The notes under the pieces are model-generated. The model had not been told where the DNA came from. It searched no databases and saw only the letters and a list, made by a program, of their open reading frames with translations. Positions 38,263 to 47,755 of a DNA stretch of 64,000 nucleotides are shown here, piece after piece; positions within the stretch are counted from its first letter, which is position 1; the number at the start of each line of letters is the position of its first letter. The stretch lies in contig JAFGMO010000025.1 in NCBI GenBank assembly GCA_016927475.1, forward strand, positions 1 through 64,000, written 5' to 3'. A program made the translations under genes and the position numbers. This DNA comes from Candidatus Aminicenantota bacterium (GTDB lineage: Bacteria; Acidobacteriota; Aminicenantia; Aminicenantales; Aminicenantaceae).

Positions 38263-38332
38263 GAACCTGAGGTATTCATAAAAATGCCGGAGGTGAGAAG
38301 AGGAGAAAAAAAGAACCGGCATTTTTATGAAT
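38263..38332. repeat. Hairpin element: perfect 17-bp inverted repeat
   Basis: Arms ATTCATAAAAATGCCGG (38274-38290) and CCGGCATTTTTATGAAT (38316-38332) pair perfectly around a 25-base purine-rich loop. AACCTGAGGT precedes the left arm. It starts one base after the rpoD stop and could act as terminator for the dnaG-rpoD transcript. It belongs to the same family as 4803-4861, with a different but still complementary arm centre. Confidence 0.92.
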
Positions 38333-38333
38333 G

Positions 38334-39965
38334 TTAGTTGATGGGGTTGCCTTCGGTGAATGATTTTAATTTCCGGCTGCGGCTGGGATGCTTGAGTTTT
38401 CGCAGAGCTTTGGCTTCTATCTGACGAATCCTTTCACGAGTGACTTTAAACTGCTGTCCCACTTCTTCCAGTGTGTGTTCATTTCCGTCCCCCAGGCCGA
38501 AACGCATTTTCAGTACTTTCGCTTCTCTTTCCGTTAGTGATTTTAATGCCTCGTCGATTTGTTCCCGCAAGTTGATGTGTATCACTGTTTCAGGCGGTGA
38601 AGGGAGAACCTTGTCTTCGATAAAATCGCCGAGATGGCTGTCTTCTTCTTCTCCGATAGGCGTTTCCAGAGAGATCGGTTCCTGAGCGATTTTTATGATC
38701 TTACGGACTTTATTGATAGGCATATCCATTTTTTTGGCGATTTCTTCACAGGTTGGTTCGCGGCCGATCTCTTGAACCAGGCTTCGTGATACGCGAATAA
38801 GCTTGTTGATGGTCTCGATCATATGGACGGGGATACGGATCGTACGGGCCTGGTCGGCTATGGCGCGGGTGATCGCCTGTCGGATCCACCAAGTGGCGTA
38901 TGTCGAAAACTTATATCCGCGCCGGTACTCGAATTTGTCGACCGCTTTCATCAATCCCATGTTGCCTTCCTGGATAAGGTCCAGGAACTGGAGGCCTCGG
39001 TTGCTGTATTTTTTGGCGATGGAGACGACCAGTCTGAGATTTGCGGCGACGAGTTCCTTTTTTGCCTGGTCGCTTATTTTTTTGCCTGTCGTGATGGCCC
39101 TGAGAATTTTTCTCAGGTTCTGAGAATCGAGGCCGACCTCTGTATGATAGGAACGAAGGAGCTTGTTGATCTCCTTGTTTTTTTGTTTTATGGCGTCTTT
39201 CTTCTTTTTTGACTTTGTCTGTTCTCGGGAAAGAGAAAGTTCCTCCGCGGTCTCTTCGAGTTCGTTTATTACCGTAAGTTTTTCACGAAGGTCTTCGATG
39301 ATATTTTCGCGATGGGAAGGACGGATGTTGAGTTTCCTGATTTCTCTGCTCATCTCAACAATGATACGCCCTCTTTTCAGCGTATTCTTTTTGATGTCTG
39401 AGATTTTGTCCAGCTTGTTACTCAAAGAATGGATGTATTTGATTTTCTCCTGGATTTGCTTTTTCTTTTCCTCAATTTTACCTTCTGCGAGGTCATCTTC
39501 GGAAAAGTCGAACATCTCCTGAAGAATTTCTTCATCAAACTTGAGTTTTTCCTCCAGTGATAAAACTTCATTCAGGACGAGCCGGGTTTTTGATAAAGCT
39601 TTGATAATGGTTTTTTCCCCGCGCTCAATCTCCTTGGCGATGGCGATCTCTCCTTCACGAGTGAGGAGGGATATATTTCCCATTTCTCTGAGGTAAAGTT
39701 TGACCGGGTCTGTCGTCCTTTCCAAGCTCTCGAAAGAAACGAGATCACTTTTTCTTCTTTTGGGGACGACGTTTTTCTGCTTTGTGTCCAGAATTTTAAT
39801 ACCGTATTCATCCATGGAGCTCAAAAATTCTTTAAAATTTTCATTCGAGTCCGCTTCGTCCTGAAAAGTTTTGTCGATTTCATCAAACAAAAGGTAACCC
39901 TGTTTTCTCCCTTTGGAAATTAGCTGATGAATTTCGTCATTTTCAATTTTGCTGTCAGAATCCAA
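38334..39965 (-). CDS. rpoD: RNA polymerase primary sigma factor (sigma-70)
   Basis: The housekeeping sigma factor, 543 aa. Region 1.1 is short ([20 protein letters not shown]). Region 1.2 ([11 protein letters not shown]), region 2 ([56 protein letters not shown]), region 3 and region 4 (RFGL ... [24 protein letters not shown]) are complete. A charged, helical non-conserved region of about 120 aa separates 1.2 and 2.1. It starts with TTG at 39965, 7 bases after AGAGGAG. It lies downstream of dnaG, as in the classical macromolecular synthesis operon, without rpsU. Confidence 0.97.
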   Translation of the reverse strand: MDSDSKIENDEIHQLISKGRKQGYLLFDEIDKTFQDEADSNENFKEFLSSMDEYGIKILDTKQKNVVPKRRKSDLVSFESLERTTDPVKLYLREMGNISLLTREGEIAIAKEIERGEKTIIKALSKTRLVLNEVLSLEEKLKFDEEILQEMFDFSEDDLAEGKIEEKKKQIQEKIKYIHSLSNKLDKISDIKKNTLKRGRIIVEMSREIRKLNIRPSHRENIIEDLREKLTVINELEETAEELSLSREQTKSKKKKDAIKQKNKEINKLLRSYHTEVGLDSQNLRKILRAITTGKKISDQAKKELVAANLRLVVSIAKKYSNRGLQFLDLIQEGNMGLMKAVDKFEYRRGYKFSTYATWWIRQAITRAIADQARTIRIPVHMIETINKLIRVSRSLVQEIGREPTCEEIAKKMDMPINKVRKIIKIAQEPISLETPIGEEEDSHLGDFIEDKVLPSPPETVIHINLREQIDEALKSLTEREAKVLKMRFGLGDGNEHTLEEVGQQFKVTRERIRQIEAKALRKLKHPSRSRKLKSFTEGNPIN

Positions 39966-40058
39966 TCTTGTCTCCTCTTTTTATCTTGCCCCGGGCTTTT
40001 TCTTTTTCCCTGCGAAAAAAAAGCCCTGGATTATTAGTTTCCCATTATAATGTACGCT

Positions 40059-41798
40059 TTAAACTTCCATATTGTTTCCCCAGCCGTATAGCCTGCTGGC
40101 AATGTTTTGCCTCTGGCTGAGAAGAGCGGTAATTTTTTCTTTCGTTCCATTTTTTTCCAGTCGGGATATTTCGGAATTAATTCGTTTAAACTCGGTTTCC
40201 AGCGCATATTTTTCCAACGCTTCCAAGCAGTCTTTGGTTTCTTCCAGGGTGGGTTCCAGAACATTCTCCAACACTAATTGGGATAAAACTCCCATCAAAT
40301 CAGCGGGGATTTTTTCTTTAAATTCCGTAAAGCTGGGTTCCTTGCCTTGTTGATGGATCTCTTGAATCGTTCGGAAAATAGGAGCGCTCTTCATGATTGG
40401 AAAATATTCCTCTTTCAGATGGGAAAAAACGTATTCGAAGAGATCTTTGTCGTAAAAAATGATCTGGAGCAGCCTTTTTTCCGCCTCAAATAAGGCGACG
40501 GTTCTTTTTTCTTCGCGCTCCGGTTTTTTCTTTTTTAAATAAGTTCGAAGAAGGGATTCGTCCAAGCCGAGATATTCGGATGCTTGTTTGAGGTACTCGC
40601 TTCGCACGATGGCGTCGGGTATGCTTGAAATGAGCTCCATAACCGTTTTTGCAATGCGGCTTTTTTCTTCCGGCGAATCCGGTTTTTTCCCCTTTATCTG
40701 GGTTTCGATGAAGAAGGTGAGGCCCGGTTGAGAGTTTTCCACCCGGTGAAGAAAAGATTCGGCGCCTTCTTCCCTGACAAGGGTGTCCGGATCACCGCCC
40801 TGGGGAAGGATCAGAACCTTGCTTTGGGCTCCTTTCTCGAAACAGAGAGAGACAGCCCGGGAAGCCGCTTTTTCACCTGCCGCGTCGCCGTCGTAGCTGA
40901 CGATGATCTTGGAAGAGAATCGAAGGGCCAGGGAAACCTGATCCGATGTAAGGCTGGTTCCCAGGGAAGCGGCGACATGGGTGATTCCGGCTTGATAAAG
41001 AGAAATTATGTCAGTATAGCCTTCGCAGAATAAAACTTCTCCTTTTTTCCGGATCGACTCCTTGCTCAGGTTGAGTCCATAGAGGAGTTTTCCCTTGGAA
41101 AAGATGGGTGTATCGGGTGAATTGAGGTATTTGGGTTCGGTTTCAAAAATGGTGCGTCCTCCGAAGGCTACAACCTTTCCCGTTAGGCTGAATATGGGGA
41201 AAATAATTCTTCCTCTGAAGCGGTCATAGTAGGAATTGTTTTTGGCGTTAAAGATAACCAGGCCCGCTTTTTCCAACAGGTTTGATGGGATATTTTTATT
41301 CTTAAAATAATTCAGAAGAGAGTCCCATTTATTCAGGGCGTACCCGAGTTTAAATGTTTGGATGGTATCGCTGGTGAGGCCCCGTTTTTTCAGGTAAGCC
41401 AGAGCTTCTTTTCCTTCATTGGTGTTGTACAAATTTTTTTTGAAAAAGGCGAGCGCATCCTCGCAGGCTTTGTATATTTTTTCTTCGAGCTTGAGAAGCC
41501 GGCGGGAAACGGAGCGTTTCTGGGGAAGGGGGATATTGTATTTTTGCGCCAGATATTTCACGGCTTCCGGAAAGCTGAGGCTTTCTTTTTCCATGACCAA
41601 GGTAAAAATATCTCCTCCTGTGCCGCAGCCGAAACAGTGAAAAAGTTGCTTTTCCTCGTCCACAGTGAAAGAGGGGGTTTTTTCCGTATGGAAAGGACAG
41701 AGACCGACATGTTTGTTCCCTCTTCTTTTCAGCGTAGTATACTGGCTCGCGATGTCGATTATATTGGCAGATTGCCTTATTCGTTCAACGATTTCCAT
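40059..41798 (-). CDS. dnaG: DNA primase
   Basis: 579 aa. The N-terminal zinc finger has Cys34, His37, Cys55, Cys58 (CPFHTEKTPSF ... CFGCGTGG). The TOPRIM domain is seen in EVLFCEGYTD and VSYDGDAAGEKAA, with the RNA polymerase core between. The C-terminal helicase-binding region is present but diverged. It begins at ATG 41798, with a strong promoter upstream, and is probably co-transcribed with rpoD 93 bases downstream. Confidence 0.97.
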   Translation of the reverse strand: MEIVERIRQSANIIDIASQYTTLKRRGNKHVGLCPFHTEKTPSFTVDEEKQLFHCFGCGTGGDIFTLVMEKESLSFPEAVKYLAQKYNIPLPQKRSVSRRLLKLEEKIYKACEDALAFFKKNLYNTNEGKEALAYLKKRGLTSDTIQTFKLGYALNKWDSLLNYFKNKNIPSNLLEKAGLVIFNAKNNSYYDRFRGRIIFPIFSLTGKVVAFGGRTIFETEPKYLNSPDTPIFSKGKLLYGLNLSKESIRKKGEVLFCEGYTDIISLYQAGITHVAASLGTSLTSDQVSLALRFSSKIIVSYDGDAAGEKAASRAVSLCFEKGAQSKVLILPQGGDPDTLVREEGAESFLHRVENSQPGLTFFIETQIKGKKPDSPEEKSRIAKTVMELISSIPDAIVRSEYLKQASEYLGLDESLLRTYLKKKKPEREEKRTVALFEAEKRLLQIIFYDKDLFEYVFSHLKEEYFPIMKSAPIFRTIQEIHQQGKEPSFTEFKEKIPADLMGVLSQLVLENVLEPTLEETKDCLEALEKYALETEFKRINSEISRLEKNGTKEKITALLSQRQNIASRLYGWGNNMEV

Positions 41799-41834
41799 GG
41801 TGTATATTGCCGTGACGGAAAAAACGTACTAGTA

Positions 41835-41863
41835 AATATAGGGCGGCATTTCCTATTTGTCAA
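41835..41863 (-). promoter_or_regulatory. Sigma-70 promoter of dnaG-rpoD
   Basis: The minus strand shows consensus TTGACA (41858-41863), a 17-base spacer and TATATT (41835-41840), 36 bases before the dnaG start. Confidence 0.78.
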
Positions 41864-42003
41864 GAATCTAAATGATTTATTATTAAAATTTTAGCATAAA
41901 TTTGGACAATTTTTTTTAAAAATGGTGATGGAAAATGTTTCATGATAAAAGTTGCCTGAAAATATTCCTTGAAACTAGATTTTTAATAGAATTATATGTT
42001 GTC

Positions 42004-42028
42004 GTCGTCCGAATTTATGAATAAATCA
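42004..42028. repeat. Solo repeat arm at the larB stop codon
   Basis: Read on the minus strand, CCTGATTTATTCATAAATTCGG matches the left arm of the hairpin family. The TGA within it is the larB stop codon. No partner arm is seen nearby. The rest of the gap 41864-42003 shows nothing further. Confidence 0.55.
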
Positions 42029-42772
42029 GGAAAGGTGGTTGATCATACTGGCCATATACCCCGCTCCAAAGCCGTTATCGATATTGACCACCGCCACCCC
42101 TCCGGGACAGGAGTTAAGCATCGCCAACAGGGCGGCGAGGCCTTTGAAACTGGCTCCGTATCCAACACTTGTCGGGACAGCGATGAGGGGACTTCTAACG
42201 AGACCCGCAACTACGCTGGGAAGAGCGCCTTCCATCCCGGCCACGGTAATGATAATCCTGGCTTCCTTGATCCGGTCAAACTCTCCGAACAGCCTGTGGA
42301 TTCCCGCTACCCCCACATCATAGATCTTTTCAGTCATGTTCCCGAGAAAATCACATGTTACATAAGCTTCTTCAGCAACGGGAATGTCCGAGGTCCCAGC
42401 GGTGATGATAGCTATTTTACCTTTCCCTGGGGGAGGTTCGTTTTTTTTGAACCAGCCGGCCCGTGCCTTTTCGTTGTACTGAAGGGCTGGAATATGCTTT
42501 TTTACGTAGCGGAAAGTTTCCGTATCAATTTTCGTGATGAGGAGATTGCTGTCATTTTTGAGAATTTCCTCAGCGATCGTCGCGATCTGTTCACTGGTTT
42601 TTCCCAGTCCGTATATGATCTCGGGGTGTCCTTTTCGAATCATGCGGTGGTGATCGATCTTAGCGAATTCCAGATCCTGGTAAGGAAAATATTTTAACGA
42701 CTGTAAGGCTTCATCAATAGAAAGACTTCCTGTTTGTACGTCCTCCAGGATCTTTTTTATCTTATCTTCCAT
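42026..42772 (-). CDS. larB: LarB-type nickel-pincer cofactor biosynthesis protein
   Basis: 248 aa. The C-terminal half is the AIR-carboxylase (PurE)-like domain with TAGTSDIPVAEEA, VAGMEGALPSVVAGL and VPTSVGYGASFKGLAALLAMLNSC, the LarB signature that carboxylates and hydrolyses nicotinate adenine dinucleotide. The N-terminal helix region (LEDVQTGSLSIDEALQSLK) is also typical. larC, larE and a nickel enzyme such as lactate racemase are not in the window. The final residues and stop lie in a repeat arm. Confidence 0.9.
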   Translation of the reverse strand: MEDKIKKILEDVQTGSLSIDEALQSLKYFPYQDLEFAKIDHHRMIRKGHPEIIYGLGKTSEQIATIAEEILKNDSNLLITKIDTETFRYVKKHIPALQYNEKARAGWFKKNEPPPGKGKIAIITAGTSDIPVAEEAYVTCDFLGNMTEKIYDVGVAGIHRLFGEFDRIKEARIIITVAGMEGALPSVVAGLVRSPLIAVPTSVGYGASFKGLAALLAMLNSCPGGVAVVNIDNGFGAGYMASMINHLS

Positions 42773-42846
42773 GGTGTCAATTTTAACACAGAAAATAATA
42801 AAGATACAGATTGGTCCAGGTAACCGTGAAAGACAAAGGATCCTGT

Positions 42847-42876
42847 TTGAACGAAGAAGAGGAATTAAGATATACT
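42847..42876 (+). promoter_or_regulatory. Putative promoter of lpxC
   Basis: TTGAAC (42847-42852), 18 bases, TATACT (42871-42876), 27 bases before the lpxC ATG. Confidence 0.55.
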
Positions 42877-42902
42877 ATTAATCATAAAGGTCTTTTTTTG
42901 TG

Positions 42903-43745
42903 ATGATACAAAAAACTCTCAAACAAGCCGTTCGACTTTCAGGAATCGGTATCCATTCCGGAAACAATATAGAACTTAGGCTTATCCCTTCCGCTTTGGG
43001 GGAACTTGTTTTCCGCCGGACGGATAAGGATGATCTTGAGTTGAGAGTAAACCTGGATACGGTCGAAGCCCGGAATGCGACGGTTTTGACCGGTAATGGA
43101 ACAAAAATCCGGACTGTTGAGCATCTTTTGGCTTCTCTATATATTTTCGGCATCAACAGTCTGGTGATCGAAATCAATGGTGATGAAATTCCTATTTTGG
43201 ACGGTAGCGCTCTTCCCTTTGTCACCGCCTTCAAGAAGGTGGGGACCCAGAATTTAACGGAAAAGATACGACCGATCAAGATCATCAAGCCTTTTTTTAT
43301 CGAAGAAAAAGGAACTTCCTTGTATTTCCGTCCCGACCCGGATTTTCGCCTGACTTACGTCATTCATTACAATCATCCCCTGATACAGAGACAGGAATAC
43401 AGTCTTATGGTCAATAAGCATAGTTTCAGCCGGGAGATCGCTCCTGCCCGGACATTCGGCTTTCTAAAAGATGTCCTTTATCTTCAGTCACAGGGGTTGG
43501 CCAAAGGAGGTTCTCTCAATAATGCCGTTGTACTAGACGATGAAGGAGTTATAAACGGTCCTCTTCGCTTTCCCGATGAATTTGTCCGGCATAAGATCTT
43601 AGATTTGATCGGTGATATTTCCCTTTTGGGAAACCCGCTTATTGGTTACTGCCGGGCCATTAAAGCCGGGCATGAGCTCCATCTGAATGCGGTTCGTTTT
43701 TTATATAGCCATTCGGAATTTTGGGAATTTGCGGATGAAAAATAG
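42903..43745 (+). CDS. lpxC: UDP-3-O-acyl-N-acetylglucosamine deacetylase
   Basis: The zinc enzyme of the first committed step of lipid A synthesis, 280 aa. LSGIGIHSGN opens domain I. TVEHLLASLY gives zinc ligand His74. EIPILDGSALPFV, ARTFGF and VRHKILDLIGDISLLG (zinc His and Asp) follow. HELHLNAVRFL holds the catalytic His region. The ATG at 42903 follows a GTG at 42900. The gene implies a lipid A-containing outer membrane. It is monocistronic by spacing. Confidence 0.96.
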   Translation: MIQKTLKQAVRLSGIGIHSGNNIELRLIPSALGELVFRRTDKDDLELRVNLDTVEARNATVLTGNGTKIRTVEHLLASLYIFGINSLVIEINGDEIPILDGSALPFVTAFKKVGTQNLTEKIRPIKIIKPFFIEEKGTSLYFRPDPDFRLTYVIHYNHPLIQRQEYSLMVNKHSFSREIAPARTFGFLKDVLYLQSQGLAKGGSLNNAVVLDDEGVINGPLRFPDEFVRHKILDLIGDISLLGNPLIGYCRAIKAGHELHLNAVRFLYSHSEFWEFADEK

Positions 43746-44018
43746 TGAATTTTTCGTATTTTGAAATAAAACGGCTTATGTTCACAGACCGAGGTTTCTT
43801 GGGAACGGCTTAGATAAAAACGGGATAAAAACGGGTTGCCTGTTCCATGTTTTTCTGTTATAAACGTACTGAAATTCGAGTGTCCTGTATTGTTCATTAA
43901 CTTGATATTTCACTCTCGAAGTGGGGTGAAGACACAGTTTATATCCAAATTTCATGGGAAATAGTTACCGTACGGATTAAGTTTTTGAATATTACAGGAT
44001 ATTTATGGGAGAAATAAT

Positions 44019-44534
44019 GTGACTGCAGAGAAAGAAACAACGAAAAAAAACAATGATTTGGAAAAAGTTCTGGCTGATTACACAAAAGCCATGAAGGTTT
44101 TTCAAAAGAAAGATTATGAAAAAGCTGTCGAGCTTCTTAAGGAATTTATCGAGAAATATCCGACTGAGCGGGAATTCGTGGATAGAGCTCGAACCTATCT
44201 TACCATCTGTCAGGACCGTATGGAAAAAGCGCCCCTGTCATTAAAATCTTTCGAAGATTATTATCAATATGGACTCTATAAAACAAACCAGGGTCATTAT
44301 AAGGAGGCTCTGGAGGCTTTAAATAAGGCTAATGAGATGAAGCCAAAGGAAGGGAAGATCCTTTATTTTATAGCCGATGTTTATGCCCTGATGAAAGACG
44401 AAGATAATTGCCTGGAATATTTGAAAAAAGCCATTCAGATTGACAAATTTTACGGAACATTGGCCCAAAACGAAGTGGATTTCGAAGATTTCAAGCAAAG
44501 CAAAAAATTCAAGTTGATTACCCGTCTCAAATGA
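44019..44534 (+). CDS. TPR-repeat protein
   Basis: 171 aa with about three tetratricopeptide-like helix pairs: AMKVFQKKDYEKAVELL, YQYGLYKTNQGHYKEALEALNKANEM and IADVYALMKDEDNCLEYLKKAI. The GTG start at 44019 has GGGAGA 7 bases upstream; the ATG at 44005 is out of frame and closes at once. The stop overlaps the glmU start (ATGA), so the protein is translated together with the UDP-GlcNAc enzymes. Its role is unknown. The 273-base gap upstream (43746-44018) shows no gene. Confidence 0.85.
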   Translation: MTAEKETTKKNNDLEKVLADYTKAMKVFQKKDYEKAVELLKEFIEKYPTEREFVDRARTYLTICQDRMEKAPLSLKSFEDYYQYGLYKTNQGHYKEALEALNKANEMKPKEGKILYFIADVYALMKDEDNCLEYLKKAIQIDKFYGTLAQNEVDFEDFKQSKKFKLITRLK

Positions 44535-45916
44535 AAAGAGAATTCATCGGTCTTATCCTTGCCGCCGGCAAAGGAACGCGTTTCAAATCAGACCGGATCA
44601 AACTTCTCCATCCACTTTTAGGGAGAACCATGCTGGGAATGGTCCTGGATTGTATCAAAAAACTGGGACCTCAAAAAATGCTTGTCGTTGTCGGCCATCA
44701 GCAGGAAGATGTCGTTCAGGAGGCGGCCCTGTACGGAGCGAAACCCGTCGTCCAGGCGAAACAATTGGGAACAGGACATGCGGTTTTGTCCGCCAAAAAA
44801 GCCCTCGCTTCCGACGGGGAGAAAGATGTCCTGGTTGTAAACGGAGATCTTCCCTTGCTTCGCCCTGAGACATTAAGGCCTTTTTTGAACGTTCATCGAA
44901 AGCAGGGGAATTCCTTGACATTTTTCAGTGCGGAGCTTCCCGATCCCACGGGTTTTGGACGGTTGATCCAGCCGGAATCGGGCCCTATGCGTATTGTCGA
45001 AGAGAAGGATGCCACTCCCCGGCAGCGCAAAATCCGCGAGGTTAATGCCGGCATCTATTTAGCCAAAGTTAAAGACCTTTTTCAGGCTCTTCCACGATTA
45101 TCCAACAAAAATAAAAAGGGAGAATATTACCTGACGGATATCATCGAGGTTATGGGAGAGCTGGGGAAAAAAGTTGGTGTTTATAAATCCTCTCAAACAG
45201 ATGAGCTTATCGGTGTCAATGACCGTTTTGAGATGGCTCAGGCCTTATCCGAGCTTAGAATGCGCAAAATCAAGGAACTCTGCCTTCAGGGTGTTACCAT
45301 TCAGGATCCCGCTACTACCTGGATCGATTGGGATGTCAGGATTGCCCGTGAATCTACCATTCATCCCTATGTGGTGATTGAAGGTGATACCAAAATAGGC
45401 GCAAATTGTTCCATATTGCCTTTTGTTCACATCATAAGCTGCACTATCGGACGGGAATGCCGCATTTTGACCTCAACGATGATCGAAGAGAGCATTTTAG
45501 AAAACCGTGTCCAGGTGGGTCCTTTTACGCATTTTCGGCCCGGTACAGTGATCCGGTCCGGGGCGAAAGTAGGGAATTTTGTTGAAATGAAAAAAACGGT
45601 TTTCGGCCGGGGATCCAAGGCCGGCCATCTTTCCTATATAGGCGATGCGGAAGTGGCCGATGATGTCAACATCGGCGCCGGCACCATAACCTGTAATTAT
45701 GACGGTGTACAAAAGTACAAAACAATCATAGAGCGGGGCGTTTTTATTGGATCGGGCACGGAGTTGGTGGCTCCCGTTCGCATCGGGCGGGAAGCCTATG
45801 TCGGGGCCGGTTCGACCATCACCAAAGATGTTTCTCCAAACGCCTTGGCCATTTCCCGGGTTCGCCAGTCGGAAAAACCCGGCTGGGCAAAAAAGCGAGC
45901 CAGGAAAAAGAAATAA
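44531..45916 (+). CDS. glmU: Bifunctional GlmU: GlcN-1-P acetyltransferase / GlcNAc-1-P uridylyltransferase
   Basis: 461 aa making UDP-GlcNAc. The pyrophosphorylase domain has LILAAGKGTRF, GTGHAVL and VNGDLPLL. The C-terminal left-handed beta helix shows hexapeptides (FRPGTVIRSGAKVGNFVEMKK, GHLSYIGDAEVADDVNIGAG, TCNYDG) with the acetyltransferase His. It overlaps the TPR gene and glmS by four and one bases. Confidence 0.96.
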   Translation: MKREFIGLILAAGKGTRFKSDRIKLLHPLLGRTMLGMVLDCIKKLGPQKMLVVVGHQQEDVVQEAALYGAKPVVQAKQLGTGHAVLSAKKALASDGEKDVLVVNGDLPLLRPETLRPFLNVHRKQGNSLTFFSAELPDPTGFGRLIQPESGPMRIVEEKDATPRQRKIREVNAGIYLAKVKDLFQALPRLSNKNKKGEYYLTDIIEVMGELGKKVGVYKSSQTDELIGVNDRFEMAQALSELRMRKIKELCLQGVTIQDPATTWIDWDVRIARESTIHPYVVIEGDTKIGANCSILPFVHIISCTIGRECRILTSTMIEESILENRVQVGPFTHFRPGTVIRSGAKVGNFVEMKKTVFGRGSKAGHLSYIGDAEVADDVNIGAGTITCNYDGVQKYKTIIERGVFIGSGTELVAPVRIGREAYVGAGSTITKDVSPNALAISRVRQSEKPGWAKKRARKKK

Positions 45917-47745
45917 TGTGCGGAATTATAGGTTATGTCGGGAAAAAGAAGCCCATCCCCGTACTTATCGAGGGATTGAAGCAGTTGGAATACCGCGGTT
46001 ACGATTCCGCCGGTATCGCCGTTGTTTTGAATGAGGAAGTGCGCATTCGGCGAGTTAAGGGGAAAATTGCTTTGCTTGAAAAAAGCCTCGAGGATTCTCC
46101 CCTTGACGGATTATACGGGCTCGGGCACACCCGCTGGGCCACCCATGGCCGTCCTTCTGAAGAAAACGCCCATCCGCACCGTGACTGTACGGGCACTATC
46201 GTCGTTGTTCACAACGGGATTATCGAGAATTATTTGGATATTAAGGAGAGTTTGAAGAAAAAAGGACATCAGTTTAAGACGGAAACGGATTCCGAAGTTA
46301 TCGCCCATCTTGTTGAGGAATATTTCGAGGGGACACTCGAAAATGCCGTCCTCAAGGCGGTTAAAGAGTTGGAAGGCGCTTACGCCGTAGCTGTTATTTC
46401 CACCAAAGATCCTCAGAAGATTGTTGCGGCTAAGATTGGTCCTCCGGCTGTCGTCGGTTTGGGCGAGGAGGAATTTCTTGTTTCTTCAGATATCAATCCT
46501 TTGCTCAAATACACTCAGAATATCGTTTTCCTCGAAGACCGGGATATCGCCGTCATCACTCCAGCCGGTGTTCAATTTTTGGATTTCGGGGGCCGGAAGC
46601 TTCAAAAAAAGATCGATCACATTACTTGGAATCCGATGATGATCGAAAAACGCGGTTACAAACATTTTATGCTCAAAGAAATTTTCGAGCAGCCGCAGGT
46701 TGTTCGTGATACTTTGCAGGGACGGCTTTCCCTTGATTCGGCTAATGTTTGTTTGAGTGAAATAGGGATTCCGGATGAAATATTGAGCGATACGGGGCGA
46801 GTGGTCATCATTGCCTGCGGTACATCCTATCATGCCGGTCTTGTTGGAAAATATTTCATTGAGGCCATGGCCGGAGTTCCCGTTGACCTGGAATTTGCCT
46901 CTGAATATCGTTACCGGGACTTCATTTTAGACGAAAAAGCGCTGGTTGTTGTCATCTCCCAATCAGGAGAGACGGCGGACACTTTGGCCGCTCTAAGGGC
47001 GGTCAAAGAAAAGGGACCGCAGACCTTGGCTGTATGTAATGTGGTAAGCTCCTCCATCGCCCGTGAGGCGGCCGGTGTTCTTTATACCCATGCCGGGCCG
47101 GAGATCGGAGTAGCTGCCACCAAGACTTTCATTGCTCAATTGACGGCCATGGCCCTGCTGGGACTGCATTTGGCCCAGGTTAAAGGAACCGCCGGTAACA
47201 AAGAAAGGCTGCGCTTGATCGAGGAACTCCTGCGCATCCCGCACCGGATGGAGCACATTCTCCACGACGTCCAAAAGATCGAAAAACTGGCCGCCCGGTT
47301 TGTCTCTTTTAATCATTTTCTCTATCTGGGCCGATGGGTCAGTTATCCGGCTGCTCTTGAAGGCGCCTTAAAATTGAAAGAAATTTCCTATATTCATGCC
47401 GAAGGATATCCCGGCGGGGAGATGAAACACGGGCCGATCGCCCTGATCGACGACAAGATGCCGACAATGGTCATCATTCCCAAAGACAGGGTTTATGACA
47501 AGATGTTGAGCAATATTTCCGAGATCAAAACGCGCATCGGTTATATTGTCGCCGTTGCTTTTGATAATGATGAAACGATCGCTTCCCGGGTCGATGAAGT
47601 GCTGCCTGTTCCGCCTGTCGATCCTCTCTTTTCTCCTTTTGTGACGATTCTTCCCCTTCAGCTTTTCGCTTATTATATCGCCGCTATAAGGGGCGCGGAT
47701 GTAGACCAGCCACGCAATTTAGCCAAAAGCGTGACGGTCGAATAA
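45916..47745 (+). CDS. glmS: Glutamine-fructose-6-phosphate aminotransferase
   Basis: 609 aa making glucosamine-6-phosphate. The processed N-terminal Cys2 (MCGIIGYVG) is the glutaminase nucleophile, followed by LEYRGYDSAG and HTRWATHG. Two SIS domains bind the sugar: IIACGTSYHAGLVGK, ISQSGETADTLAAL and EGYPGGEMKHGPIALID, with the C-terminal KSVTVE. It shares one base with glmU (TAATG). No glmS ribozyme is expected or seen because the gene is translationally coupled. Confidence 0.97.
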   Translation: MCGIIGYVGKKKPIPVLIEGLKQLEYRGYDSAGIAVVLNEEVRIRRVKGKIALLEKSLEDSPLDGLYGLGHTRWATHGRPSEENAHPHRDCTGTIVVVHNGIIENYLDIKESLKKKGHQFKTETDSEVIAHLVEEYFEGTLENAVLKAVKELEGAYAVAVISTKDPQKIVAAKIGPPAVVGLGEEEFLVSSDINPLLKYTQNIVFLEDRDIAVITPAGVQFLDFGGRKLQKKIDHITWNPMMIEKRGYKHFMLKEIFEQPQVVRDTLQGRLSLDSANVCLSEIGIPDEILSDTGRVVIIACGTSYHAGLVGKYFIEAMAGVPVDLEFASEYRYRDFILDEKALVVVISQSGETADTLAALRAVKEKGPQTLAVCNVVSSSIAREAAGVLYTHAGPEIGVAATKTFIAQLTAMALLGLHLAQVKGTAGNKERLRLIEELLRIPHRMEHILHDVQKIEKLAARFVSFNHFLYLGRWVSYPAALEGALKLKEISYIHAEGYPGGEMKHGPIALIDDKMPTMVIIPKDRVYDKMLSNISEIKTRIGYIVAVAFDNDETIASRVDEVLPVPPVDPLFSPFVTILPLQLFAYYIAAIRGADVDQPRNLAKSVTVE

Positions 47746-47755
47746 CCCGCCATCT

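Noticed and set aside
41358-42697. Open frames of 178 and 233 codons on the plus strand
   Set aside because: They are antisense to dnaG and larB, whose family motifs are unambiguous.
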